A DNA stretch of 64,000 nucleotides from CAWJMD01 sp963700925 (GCA_963700925.1 OY969553.1:4278001-4342000), one strand, 5' to 3'. Shown: positions 35,487 to 43,724, counted from the stretch's first letter. Numbers and translations: made by a program. The notes: generated by a model from the letters alone, not told the origin.

Positions 35487-36449
35487 CTACACCGTTCCCC
35501 TCACCGCAGACGTATCCGGTGACTCGGTGGCGAGGGGGGCAGAACCCCGCTGCCAGAACGACGAGAGCAGCAGTGTCAGGGCCACCACCAGGAGCGATGC
35601 GCCGAACATGTGCGCGAGCACGAGCGCCTCGGGCAGGTCCGTCAGGTACTGCACGACGCCGACCAGTCCCTGCGCGAGCGTGACGACCAGCAGCAGCCGC
35701 GCGCGACCTCTGACCCGCTTGGGCGCGTCCAGCACAGCCAGCGCCACGAGGAGCCCGACCAGGAGGCCGACGAACAGCATCACCGAGTCGGCGTGCAGCC
35801 AGCTGATCGTGCGAGGGTCGAGGCCGAAGCGTGCCGGCGCCTCCGCGTCGCCGGAGTGCGGCCCGGACCCCGTCACCACCGTCCCCAGCACCAGCACGCC
35901 CGCCGCCGCAACTGCGAGTGCAGCACCCAGCCCCAGCACCTCACGCCTCACGACAGGCCGACCGACGCCGTCCGCCTGGCCAAGTCGCTCGACGAGGAAC
36001 ACGCTCACGGCGATGAGCGTCATCGACACCAGGAAGTGCGCGGCGACCGTGGCCGGGTGCAGCTCGGTCAGCACCGTGATCCCCCCGAGCACTGCCTGGC
36101 CGACCGTCAGCACCAGCGGGGCCGCGCCGAGCACCAGCAGCCGTCGCTCTCGCCCGTCGCGTACCAGCAGCACGGTGACGATGAGCGCACCAAGCGCTGC
36201 CAGTCCGACAACGCCTGTGAGGGAACGGTTCCCGAACTCGATGAGTCCGTGGTACCCCTCGGCCTGCTCGTACACCGGCACGTAGGAGCCGGGTGAGCAC
36301 TGCGGCCACGTCGGGCACCCCAGACCAGATCCGGTCAGGCGCACCAGCCCTCCGGTGACGACGATGAGCAGCTGGGCGGCGACGTTGGCCAGCAGCGCGC
36401 GCCGCATCCACACGGTGGGCGCGGGCGGCGTGAGGGGAGGCACGGGCAC
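35487..36449 (-). CDS. ctaA: Heme A synthase (COX15/CtaA)
   Basis: 320-residue membrane enzyme that oxidises heme O to heme A for cytochrome aa3 oxidase. About eight helices are seen. Conserved parts are VVTGGLVRLTGSGLGCPTWPQC, HGLIEFGNRSLTG, the heme-ligand-type LHPATVAAHFLVS, and WLHADSVMLFVG. The Cys residues in GCPTWPQC belong to the first extracytoplasmic loop. GTG 36449 is chosen because TACCCT stands 7 nt upstream. It lies between accessory genes, but its partner ctaB is nearby. Confidence 0.93.
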   Translation of the reverse strand: MPVPPLTPPAPTVWMRRALLANVAAQLLIVVTGGLVRLTGSGLGCPTWPQCSPGSYVPVYEQAEGYHGLIEFGNRSLTGVVGLAALGALIVTVLLVRDGRERRLLVLGAAPLVLTVGQAVLGGITVLTELHPATVAAHFLVSMTLIAVSVFLVERLGQADGVGRPVVRREVLGLGAALAVAAAGVLVLGTVVTGSGPHSGDAEAPARFGLDPRTISWLHADSVMLFVGLLVGLLVALAVLDAPKRVRGRARLLLVVTLAQGLVGVVQYLTDLPEALVLAHMFGASLLVVALTLLLSSFWQRGSAPLATESPDTSAVRGTV

Positions 36450-36456
36450 GCATCCA

Positions 36457-36462
36457 AGGGTA
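36457..36462 (-). promoter_or_regulatory. -10 box TACCCT, leaderless promoter of ctaA
   Basis: On the minus strand TACCCT is followed by TGGATGC (7 nt) and GTG 36449, with no ribosome-binding site. Confidence 0.65.
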
Positions 36463-36539
36463 GAAGGGGCGCCGAGGCCCGTGTCGGCGGGAGTGGGCTG
36501 CGTGACGACTGGTGGGCCGCCGTACGGAATCGTCTGGGA

Positions 36540-36551
36540 GAGAACGTTCTC
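36540..36551. promoter_or_regulatory. Perfect 12-bp palindrome, candidate operator
   Basis: GAGAACGTTCTC lies in the divergent region between ctaA and the propeller-protein gene. It lacks the 4-bp spacer of the actinobacterial LexA box (GAAC-N4-GTTC), so it is probably not an SOS site. Two TTGACT copies follow within 40 bp. Confidence 0.35.
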
Positions 36552-36632
36552 CACAAACCCGGGTATCTCGCTGAAGCGCTTGACTTGACTGGGTCAGGGG
36601 GCAAGCCTGACCGGAACAGTCAGGGGTCACAC

Positions 36633-37949
36633 ATGTCCGTCACGCGACGTCGCAGCCCACTCGTCCGTACGCGCCTCGTCGGCATGCTGACGACCGCACT
36701 GGTCGTCGGCCTGGCCACAGCCGGCACGGCTAGCGGCGCACCCGAGCCGGCCGCGGCCGCAGGACCGGGCCTGTCGGTCGGTGTGGAGGTCGCCGTCGCC
36801 AGGGCTCGACCCGGCAACGTGCAGCTCGAACCGGCTGTTGCGTGGAACGGGAGCGTGTACCTCGTCGTCTGGACGGAGATCACCCCCTTCGTGGAGGGAT
36901 CGAGCATCTACGGCGCCCGCGTGAGTCGTACGGGCACCGTCCTCGACCCCGGTGGGATCCTCCTCAGCCCGACCGAGGCCCTCTCCAACAGGAACCCGCG
37001 CGTGGCTGCCGGCAACGGCCGCTTCCTCGTGGTGTGGGAGGAGGACCGCAGCCCCACCGACATCCGTGGCGCCCTCGTCGACGGTGCCGGCACCGTCCTG
37101 AAGCAGTGGTTCGTCTCGATCGGTGAGGACTACCAGCTCACTCCTGACGTGGCCTGGAACGGGACCCAGTTCTTCGTCGTCTGGTCCGACCAGGTCGACG
37201 GCGAGCCGTTCGACATCTACGGGACGCGCGTGCGCTGGTCGGGCTGGACGTTGGACGGCTGCAACTCCGACGTGTGCGACGAGTTCAGCCACGGCCTGCC
37301 GGTGAACGCCTCGGCCCCGGGTGACCAGTACCAGCCCGCCATCGCCGCGATCACGTCCGGCCCGAACGCGGGTCTCCTCCAGGTCACGTGGACCGACCAG
37401 GTCGATCCTGCCGACCACGAGCTGCGCGGCGGCCGACTGACGAACGACGGCGTCTCCCTCGACGGCACGGGCTTCCTCGTCTCGGGCGCCGCCGGCACGC
37501 AGTCGTACCCGGCTCTGGCGACGAACGGCGGGACGATGCTCGGGGCCTGGATGGACGAGCGCCGCGGCCCGAGCTCCGACGTCTTCGGCGCCAGGCTCAG
37601 GCCGACTCTCGCGCCGGGGACGACCCCCGCCCCTCTTCCGTCGCAAGGGTTCGCCATCAGCAAGGCCGCGGGAGAGCAGGGTGACGCGGCCGTGGCACCG
37701 CGCGCAGACGGGTTCCTCACGGTCTGGACGGACACCCGGACGGGAGGTTTCGACGTGATGGCCGCGCGCATCGGTCCGGCGGGAGCCAACCTCGACCCTG
37801 CCGGCGTCAAGGTCGCCGCGTCGGCGCGGGTCGAAGCAGAACCCGCCGTCGCTGCCAGTAGCACCTCGGTGCTCGTCTCCTACGACCGCGACACCGTCGG
37901 CCCGCCGTTCGAGGGGCGCACTCGCGTCTTCCTGCGGATGGTGCACTAG
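36633..37949 (+). CDS. Secreted seven-repeat beta-propeller-like protein
   Basis: 438 residues from ATG 36633 (AGGGG 7 nt upstream). A signal peptide with Arg-rich start and a hydrophobic core ends near TASGAPEPA. The mature part consists of about seven repeats of 45-55 residues. A typical one reads PAVAWNGSVYLVVWTE, then IYGARVSRTGTVLDPGG. Others carry RFLVVWEEDR, FFVVWSDQ, LLQVTWTDQ, LGAWMDERR, FLTVWTDTR and SVLVSYDRD. Seven such units suggest a closed seven-bladed propeller. Two Cys (DGCNSDVC) may form a disulfide. No catalytic motif or anchor is visible; binding of sugar or protein is a guess. The stop lies in a 13-bp tandem repeat. Confidence 0.75.
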   Translation: MSVTRRRSPLVRTRLVGMLTTALVVGLATAGTASGAPEPAAAAGPGLSVGVEVAVARARPGNVQLEPAVAWNGSVYLVVWTEITPFVEGSSIYGARVSRTGTVLDPGGILLSPTEALSNRNPRVAAGNGRFLVVWEEDRSPTDIRGALVDGAGTVLKQWFVSIGEDYQLTPDVAWNGTQFFVVWSDQVDGEPFDIYGTRVRWSGWTLDGCNSDVCDEFSHGLPVNASAPGDQYQPAIAAITSGPNAGLLQVTWTDQVDPADHELRGGRLTNDGVSLDGTGFLVSGAAGTQSYPALATNGGTMLGAWMDERRGPSSDVFGARLRPTLAPGTTPAPLPSQGFAISKAAGEQGDAAVAPRADGFLTVWTDTRTGGFDVMAARIGPAGANLDPAGVKVAASARVEAEPAVAASSTSVLVSYDRDTVGPPFEGRTRVFLRMVH

Positions 37950-38024
37950 GTCTGCCACGTAGGTCTGCCAACTAGGTCTGCCACGTAGGTCTGCCAACTA
38001 GGTCTGCCAGCTAGGACTGCCAAC
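37947..38024 (+). repeat. 13-bp tandem repeat (six units) beginning in the stop codon
   Basis: TAGGTCTGCCACG and TAGGTCTGCCAAC alternate, then TAGGTCTGCCAGC and TAGGACTGCCAAC, followed by one more TAG at 38025. The first TAG is the stop codon of the propeller gene. Since 13 is not a multiple of 3, TAG appears in all three reading frames. It also borders the 3' end of the ABC permease gene. Confidence 0.95.
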
Positions 38025-38042
38025 TAGCCAGCCCGAACCGGC

Positions 38043-38837
38043 TCAGTCCCAACGGAACCAGCGGCGGCAGGCGGCGACGGCGCCCACCGCCCACAGCACG
38101 AGCACGACCACGGCGGAGGTCGCCAGGTGACCGTCCAGCAGCGCCTCGCGCAAGCCGTCACCCAGAGCCCCTGAAGGCGTCCACCGCAGCAGCGGCTCGA
38201 TGACGTCGGGCGAGCGGTCGGACGGGAGGAGCACGCCCCCGGCGGCGACGAGCAGCACCCAGACCAGGTTCGCGACCGCGAGCACGCCCTCCGCGCGCAC
38301 CGTGCCCCCGAGGAGCAGGCCGAGGGCGACGAAGACGACCGTGCCCACCAGGCCGACGAACAGCGCAGCCGGCACGCCTGACCACTCGGGCGACCAGCCG
38401 AGGAGCATGGCGGCACCCCCCAGTACAACCAGCTGCACAGCCTGCACGACCAGCACGCCGAGCACCCGACCCGCCACGAGCCCGGAGCGCCCGAGGGGAG
38501 TGGTGCCGAGCAGCCGCAGCACACCGTGCCGGCGGTCGAAGGCGGTCGCGATCGCCTGCCCCGTGAAGGCCGTCGAGAGCACGGCCACCGCGAGCACGCC
38601 CGGAGCCACGAGGTCGACGCGGGATGCCCCTGCGGGCACGTCGAGCGGGATCAGGGTGCTGCGCGAGAGCCCCACCAGCGCGACCAGTGGCAGCAGCACC
38701 GTGAGCAGCAGCTGCTCGCCGTTGCGCAACACGGCGATGGACTCCCACCGCGCTTGCGCGAGAACGCGACTGAGCGCCGGCGCGGCGCCTGCGTGACCGG
38801 GCAGAGGGGTGTCGGACCGGCCGACCGCAGCGCTCAT
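38043..38837 (-). CDS. ABC-2 type transporter permease
   Basis: 264-residue membrane protein with six hydrophobic segments (for example LLLTVLLPLVALVGL, VLVVQAVQLVVLGGAAMLL and LVGTVVFVALGLLLGG) and the ABC-2 stretch RRHGVLRLLGTTPLGRS. ATG 38837 overlaps the stop of the ATPase gene (ATGA). The pair lies just before sufR, as the Rv1457c-Rv1458c pair does in M. tuberculosis. The substrate is unknown; drug or lipid export is the usual assumption. Confidence 0.9.
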   Translation of the reverse strand: MSAAVGRSDTPLPGHAGAAPALSRVLAQARWESIAVLRNGEQLLLTVLLPLVALVGLSRSTLIPLDVPAGASRVDLVAPGVLAVAVLSTAFTGQAIATAFDRRHGVLRLLGTTPLGRSGLVAGRVLGVLVVQAVQLVVLGGAAMLLGWSPEWSGVPAALFVGLVGTVVFVALGLLLGGTVRAEGVLAVANLVWVLLVAAGGVLLPSDRSPDVIEPLLRWTPSGALGDGLREALLDGHLATSAVVVLVLWAVGAVAACRRWFRWD

Positions 38838-39766
38838 CGCAGGCTCCTGCCCGTCAGGGACAGGAAGACGTCCTCGAGCGACGGGGACCTCACGTCCAGC
38901 CGCTCGGGCATCACCTCCTGGGCGGCGCACCACGCCGTCACGGTGGCGAGCACGGACGGCCCGACCTCCCCGGTCACCACGTAGCGTCCCGGTGCCTCCG
39001 CGCCCAGGGTCACCGTCTCGGGCAGCGCCCGCCGCAGCCCGCCGACGTCCAGGCCCGGTGGTGCCGTGAACCGCACGGTCGACGGCCGCCCAGCGGTCAG
39101 CTCGTCCGGTGAGCCGTCGGCGACGACCCGACCGTGGTCGACGATCACGACGTGCGCCGCGGCCCGCGACGCCTCGTCGAGGTCGTGCGTGGTGAGGACG
39201 ACGGCGACCCCGTCCGCGCACAGCTCTGCCAGCACGTCGCGGACCACCAGCCGCGCCTGCGGGTCGAGCCCGGCAGTGGGCTCGTCGAGGAACACCAGCC
39301 TCGGACGGCCGACCAGCGCCGCCGCCAGAGCGAGCCGTTGTCGCTGCCCACCCGAGAGCCGACGGACGGAGCTGCTGGCGAACGAGGTGATCCCCAGACG
39401 CTCCGCCAGGGCACCGACGTCGACCGGCGCCGCGTGCAGTCGCGCCAGGTGCTGCAGCAGGGCCAGGGGACGAGCCGAAGTCGGCAGCCCGCCGTCCTGC
39501 AGCATCACCCCGACCGCCGAGCGGACATCCGGGGTCTGAGCGGGGCGGTGGCCGAGCACCAGCACGCTGCCGCCGTCCGCCCGACGGAGCCCGACGCAGC
39601 ACTCGACGAGGGTGGTCTTGCCGGCGCCGTTCGGACCGAGGAGGGCCGTGACCTGACCCGCAGCGGCCCGCAGGCTGACACCGTCGAGTGCCGGGACAGT
39701 GCTTCTCGGGCCCCTTGGATAGGTCTTGGTCAGCCCGTCGACCTCGAGGGCTGGGTCACCGGTCAC
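38834..39766 (-). CDS. ABC transporter ATP-binding protein
   Basis: 310-residue ATPase with Walker A LLGPNGAGKTTLVE, signature RRLSGGQRQRLALAAAL, Walker B RLVFLDEPTAGLDP and H-loop LTTHDLDEASR. An extra C-terminal domain of about 90 residues is typical of DrrA-like export ATPases. It starts at GTG 39766, 6 nt after a TATCCT -10 box. It forms an operon with the permease and is divergent from sufR. Confidence 0.93.
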   Translation of the reverse strand: MTGDPALEVDGLTKTYPRGPRSTVPALDGVSLRAAAGQVTALLGPNGAGKTTLVECCVGLRRADGGSVLVLGHRPAQTPDVRSAVGVMLQDGGLPTSARPLALLQHLARLHAAPVDVGALAERLGITSFASSSVRRLSGGQRQRLALAAALVGRPRLVFLDEPTAGLDPQARLVVRDVLAELCADGVAVVLTTHDLDEASRAAAHVVIVDHGRVVADGSPDELTAGRPSTVRFTAPPGLDVGGLRRALPETVTLGAEAPGRYVVTGEVGPSVLATVTAWCAAQEVMPERLDVRSPSLEDVFLSLTGRSLR

Positions 39767-39772
39767 GGCCTG

Positions 39773-39778
39773 AGGATA
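39773..39778 (-). promoter_or_regulatory. -10 box TATCCT, leaderless promoter of the ABC transporter
   Basis: On the minus strand TATCCT is followed by CAGGCC and GTG 39766. The promoter is divergent from the suf operon. Confidence 0.65.
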
Positions 39779-39852
39779 GGTAGGAGCCTGGGCGCCAGGA
39801 CGGGCGACTCCTGGTTAGGGCACCCTCACTGGTCTCCCGCGCGGAATTAGCA

Positions 39853-39867
39853 CACAATGGTGTTGTG
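39853..39867 (+). promoter_or_regulatory. Inverted repeat over the sufR start, candidate SufR operator
   Basis: CACAA-TGGTG-TTGTG is a perfect 5-bp inverted repeat with a 5-nt spacer. It covers a CACAAT -10-like box and ends on the GTG start codon of sufR. The spacing resembles the arms-with-N5 form described for mycobacterial SufR sites. Autorepression of the suf operon when clusters are sufficient is inferred. Confidence 0.55.
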
Positions 39868-40611
39868 GAATCCAGCCAGACGCTCAGTCCTGCGTCCGGA
39901 CCGGCCGAGGCCGGTACCCGGGCCAGGATCGCGCGCCTGATCGGCGAGGAGGGCCCCATCACGGTGGCCAGCCTCGCGGAGCGCCTCGGAGTCACCACCG
40001 CCGGGGTCCGCCGGCACCTCGACTGCATGCTCGCCGACGGGCTGGTCGAGACGCGTGAGGTCGGACGGGTGACGCGCCGGGGGCGCGGCCGCCCGGCCAA
40101 GTCGTACGTGCTCACCGACAGCGGCCACTCGTCGCTGTCCAACTCCTACGACGACCTGGCCGTCCAGGCGCTCGAGTTCCTCGCGGCCGAGCACGGACGG
40201 GGGGCCGTCGAGGCGTTCGCCACCCGCAGGTTCGCCGAGCTGGAGACCCGGCTGGCGCCGAGGGTCGACGCCGCCGGCTCCGACCCCGCCGACCGGGCCA
40301 CCGCACTGGCTGCGGCTCTCCACGAGGAGGGCTTCGCGGCGAGCAGCCGCCCCGTCGGGCAGGGCACCCCCGCGCAGGCCGTCCAGCTGTGCCAGGGACA
40401 CTGTCCGGTACAGCACGCGGCTCAGAAGTTCCCCGAGCTCTGCGACGCCGAGACGAGGACGTTCTCGCGCCTCCTCGGTGTTGACGTCAGGCGGCTGGCA
40501 ACCCTCGCAACGGGCGCCCACGTCTGCACGACGCACGTCCCAACCGGGCAGATGCCCGCGCCGCAACGACCGACCACGAATCGCACGTCCGCCACCGGAA
40601 GGACCGCCTGA
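39865..40611 (+). CDS. sufR: Iron-sulfur cluster-sensing repressor SufR
   Basis: 248-residue winged-helix regulator that heads the suf operon. The helix-turn-helix is VASLAERLGVTTAGVRRHLDC (residues 34-54). The C-terminal half carries the cluster-binding-type Cys set in LCQGHCPVQ and FPELCDAE. GTG 39865 lies within a 15-bp inverted repeat. The TGA overlaps the sufB ATG by 1 bp. In homologues the Fe-S form represses the operon, which is induced under iron limitation or oxidative stress. Confidence 0.93.
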   Translation: MESSQTLSPASGPAEAGTRARIARLIGEEGPITVASLAERLGVTTAGVRRHLDCMLADGLVETREVGRVTRRGRGRPAKSYVLTDSGHSSLSNSYDDLAVQALEFLAAEHGRGAVEAFATRRFAELETRLAPRVDAAGSDPADRATALAAALHEEGFAASSRPVGQGTPAQAVQLCQGHCPVQHAAQKFPELCDAETRTFSRLLGVDVRRLATLATGAHVCTTHVPTGQMPAPQRPTTNRTSATGRTA

Positions 40612-42056
40612 TGACCACTCCGACGACCAGCGCGTTCACCTCGGACATCGAGGCACGCAACCCTGAGCTGGCCGGCCTGGGCACCTATGGGTACGGCTGG
40701 GCCGACTCCGACGCAGCGGGCACCAACGCCCGGCGTGGCCTCAACGAGGACGTCGTGCGCGACATCTCCAGCCGCAAGAACGAGCCCGAGTGGATGCTCA
40801 AGACGCGGCTGAAGTCCCTGCGGCTGTTCGGCAAGAAGCCGATGCCGACCTGGGGCAGCGACCTGTCGGGCATCGACTTCGACAACATCAAGTACTTCGT
40901 GAAGTCCACCGAGAAGCAGGCCACCTCGTGGGAGGAGCTGCCGGAGGACATCAAGAACACCTACGACCGGCTCGGCATCCCCGAGGCCGAGAAGCAGCGC
41001 CTCGTCGCCGGGGTCGCCGCGCAGTACGAGTCGGAGGTCGTCTACCACCAGATCCGGGAGGACCTGGAGGAGAAGGGCGTCATCTTCGTCGACACCGACA
41101 CCGGGCTGCGCGAGTACCCCGAGCTGTTCAAGGAGTACTTCGGCACCGTGATCCCGCCCGGCGACAACAAGTTCGCCTCGCTGAACACGGCGGTCTGGTC
41201 GGGCGGCTCGTTCATCTACGTGCCCAAGGGCGTCCACGTCGACATCCCGCTGCAGGCGTACTTCCGCATCAACACCGAGAACATGGGGCAGTTCGAGCGC
41301 ACCCTGATCATCGCCGACGAGGACTCGTACGTTCACTACGTCGAGGGCTGCACGGCGCCGATCTACTCGTCCGACTCCCTGCACTCCGCGGTGGTCGAGA
41401 TCATCGTCAAGAAGAACGCCCGGGTCCGGTACACGACGATCCAGAACTGGTCGAACAACGTGTACAACCTGGTCACCAAGCGGGCCACGGCCGAGGCCGG
41501 CGCCACGATGGAGTGGGTCGACGGCAACATCGGCTCCAAGGTCACCATGAAGTACCCGGCGATCTACCTGATGGGCGAGCACGCCAAGGGCGAGACCCTG
41601 TCGGTGGCCTTCGCGGGTGCGGGCCAGCACCAGGACGCCGGCGCCAAGATGGTTCACGCTGCCCCGCACACGTCGTCGTCGATCATCTCGAAGTCCGTCG
41701 CTCGCGGGGGTGGCCGCACGTCCTACCGCGGCCTGGTGCAGGTGCTCGAGGGCGCCAGCCACTCCGCGTCGACCGTACGGTGCGACGCACTGCTGGTCGA
41801 CAACATCTCGCGCTCCGACACCTACCCGTACGTCGACGTCCGCGAGGACGACGTCTCGATGGGTCACGAGGCCACGGTCTCGAAGGTGAGCGAGGACCAG
41901 CTCTTCTACCTGATGTCACGTGGCATGAGCGAGGACGAGGCCATGGCGATGATCGTGCGCGGCTTCATCGAGCCGATCGCGCGTGAGCTGCCGATGGAGT
42001 ACGCCCTCGAGCTGAACCGCCTGATCGAGCTGCAGATGGAAGGCGCGGTCGGCTGA
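40611..42056 (+). CDS. sufB: Fe-S cluster scaffold protein SufB
   Basis: 481-residue beta-helix scaffold of the SufBC2D complex on which Fe-S clusters are built. Typical parts are WGSDLSGIDFDNIKYFVKS, LNTAVWSGGSFIYVPKGVH, YVEGCTAPIYSSDSLHSAVV, SKSVARGGGRTSYRGLVQV and RCDALLVDNISRSDTYPYV. The length shows there is no intein, unlike the M. tuberculosis homologue. It is the second gene of the operon. Confidence 0.98.
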   Translation: MTTPTTSAFTSDIEARNPELAGLGTYGYGWADSDAAGTNARRGLNEDVVRDISSRKNEPEWMLKTRLKSLRLFGKKPMPTWGSDLSGIDFDNIKYFVKSTEKQATSWEELPEDIKNTYDRLGIPEAEKQRLVAGVAAQYESEVVYHQIREDLEEKGVIFVDTDTGLREYPELFKEYFGTVIPPGDNKFASLNTAVWSGGSFIYVPKGVHVDIPLQAYFRINTENMGQFERTLIIADEDSYVHYVEGCTAPIYSSDSLHSAVVEIIVKKNARVRYTTIQNWSNNVYNLVTKRATAEAGATMEWVDGNIGSKVTMKYPAIYLMGEHAKGETLSVAFAGAGQHQDAGAKMVHAAPHTSSSIISKSVARGGGRTSYRGLVQVLEGASHSASTVRCDALLVDNISRSDTYPYVDVREDDVSMGHEATVSKVSEDQLFYLMSRGMSEDEAMAMIVRGFIEPIARELPMEYALELNRLIELQMEGAVG

Positions 42057-42117
42057 CCGTCGCCGGCCCTCCGTCGTACCGCCCGACGACCCCTGCCCGC
42101 CCAAAACGCCTGTAGGA

Positions 42118-43389
42118 GTGACCATCACTACCGAGACAGTCCAGCCTGGTCTGGTCGAGCACTCGCACGGCCCCGGCTCGCCGGTGCCGCAGCAGTCCCG
42201 CGCCGAACGTCCGACCTCGTTCGACGTCGCCGACTTCCCCCTGCCCACCGGTAGGGAGGAGGAGTGGCGCTTCACCCCGGTGGACCTGCTCGCGGCCGTC
42301 CTCGAGGACCGCGCCGGCGACACCGGCGCTGCCGACTACGACCTGCACACCCACGACGGTGTGCGGTCCGGCACCCTCGCGCTTGGAGAGGCGCCCCGGG
42401 GAACGGCGCTCGTGCCGGCCGACCGCGGCGCCGCGCTGGCGTCCCTGCACACCGGCGACGCGCTGCGCGTCGAGATCCCGGCCGACGCCGAGCTCGCCGA
42501 GCCGGTCCGGCTCACGGTGCGCGGCCAGGGCGGAGTCAGCCGCGCCCACCACGTGATCGAGGCCGGACGGCACTCCCGCGCGATCGTGGTCATCGACCAC
42601 GTCGGGTCGGGCGCACACACCGGCAACGTCGAGGTGCGTGTCGGTGACGGCGCAGACCTCACCGTCGTCAGCCTGCAGCGTTGGGACGACGACGCCGTTC
42701 ACCTCGGCCAGCACGACGCGCTGGTCGGTCGCGACGCCCGCTACAAGCACGTCGCCGTGTCGCTGGGCGGACGCGTGGTGCGGCTCAACGTCAACGCCCG
42801 CTACGGGGGTCCTGGTGGCCACGTGAACCTGCTCGGCCTGTACTTCGCCGACGCCGGGCAGCACCTCGAGCACCGGTCCTTCGTCGACCACGACGCCCCG
42901 CACTGCACCAGCAACGTGACGTACAAGGGTGCGCTGCAGGGCGACACGGCACACACCGTCTGGGTCGGCGACGTGCTGATCCGTGCGGCCGCGCAGGGCA
43001 CCGACACGTTCGAGCTCAACCGCAACCTCGTGCTGACGGACGGGGCACGCGCAGACTCGGTGCCGAACCTCGAGATCGAGACCGGCGAGATCGTCGGTGC
43101 CGGTCACGCTTCTGCCACAGGCCGTTTCGACGACGAGCAGCTCTTCTACCTGCAGGCCCGCGGCATTCCCGAGGACCAGGCGCGGCGTCTCGTCGTGCGC
43201 GGGTTCTTCGCCGACATCCTGGCTCAGATCGGCGTGCCGGCGATCGCCGAGCAGATGATGGGCGCCATCGACGACGAGCTGCACCTGCACATGGGTGCCG
43301 CGGGCGACCTCGACGCCGACCCGGTCGCCGCTGCCGTCGAGCACGTCGTGTCCGAGGTGGGGCACGCGGCTGCAACGGAGACCTCGTGA
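42118..43389 (+). CDS. sufD: Fe-S cluster assembly protein SufD
   Basis: 423-residue partner of SufB in the SufBC2D scaffold. It has FPLPTGREEEWRFTPVDLL near the N-terminus and a C-terminal beta-helix with KGALQGDTAHTVWVGDV, DSVPNLEIETGEIVGAGHASA and LQARGIPEDQARRLVVRGF. The only in-frame start is GTG 42118, but the AGGAG sequence overlaps it; AGGAG would be correctly spaced for an ATC codon at 42124. Rieske gene overlap: 4 bp. Confidence 0.96.
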   Translation: MTITTETVQPGLVEHSHGPGSPVPQQSRAERPTSFDVADFPLPTGREEEWRFTPVDLLAAVLEDRAGDTGAADYDLHTHDGVRSGTLALGEAPRGTALVPADRGAALASLHTGDALRVEIPADAELAEPVRLTVRGQGGVSRAHHVIEAGRHSRAIVVIDHVGSGAHTGNVEVRVGDGADLTVVSLQRWDDDAVHLGQHDALVGRDARYKHVAVSLGGRVVRLNVNARYGGPGGHVNLLGLYFADAGQHLEHRSFVDHDAPHCTSNVTYKGALQGDTAHTVWVGDVLIRAAAQGTDTFELNRNLVLTDGARADSVPNLEIETGEIVGAGHASATGRFDDEQLFYLQARGIPEDQARRLVVRGFFADILAQIGVPAIAEQMMGAIDDELHLHMGAAGDLDADPVAAAVEHVVSEVGHAAATETS

Positions 43390-43724
43390 GCATGGTGCGC
43401 GCCTGCTCGCTGGCCGACCTCGGTGAGGGCGGCCTGTTCGGCACCGAGGTCGACGGTGAGCCCGTCGCGATCGTCCGCGACGAGAACGGCGACCTGCACG
43501 CCGTCAACAACGTCTGCTCGCACCAGTACATCCTGCTGTCCGAGGGCGAGGTCGACGGCACCACCATCGAGTGCTGGCTGCACGGCTCGCGCTTCGACCT
43601 GCGGACCGGCAAGCCCTCCGGGCTGCCGGCCACCGTCCCGATCGATGTCTACCCACTGACCGTGGAGGGCGACGACGTCCTCGTCGACGTCACCGCGCCC
43701 CTGTCCACCAGCAAGGAGAACTGA
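43386..43724 (+). CDS. Rieske [2Fe-2S] ferredoxin-like protein of the suf operon
   Basis: 112-residue protein with an N-terminal start GTG 43386 that overlaps the sufD stop (GTGA). It is related to the ferredoxin subunits of non-heme oxygenases: NVCSHQYILLSEGEVDGTTIECWLHGSRFDLRTGKP. The Rieske ligands are C-x-H (CSH) and C-x2-H (CWLH), both present. It is conserved between sufD and sufC in several Actinobacteria and probably supplies electrons or clusters; the exact role is not known. Confidence 0.92.
   Translation: MSMVRACSLADLGEGGLFGTEVDGEPVAIVRDENGDLHAVNNVCSHQYILLSEGEVDGTTIECWLHGSRFDLRTGKPSGLPATVPIDVYPLTVEGDDVLVDVTAPLSTSKEN

Noticed and set aside
36540..36551. LexA/SOS box
   Set aside because: The arms GAAC and GTTC touch directly; the actinobacterial LexA box needs a 4-bp spacer.
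37947..38024. Possible CRISPR array
   Set aside because: The units are directly contiguous 13-mers with no spacers and no cas genes nearby.
40611..42056. Intein in SufB as in M. tuberculosis
   Set aside because: The gene is 481 codons with no splice-domain motifs and an uninterrupted SufB alignment.
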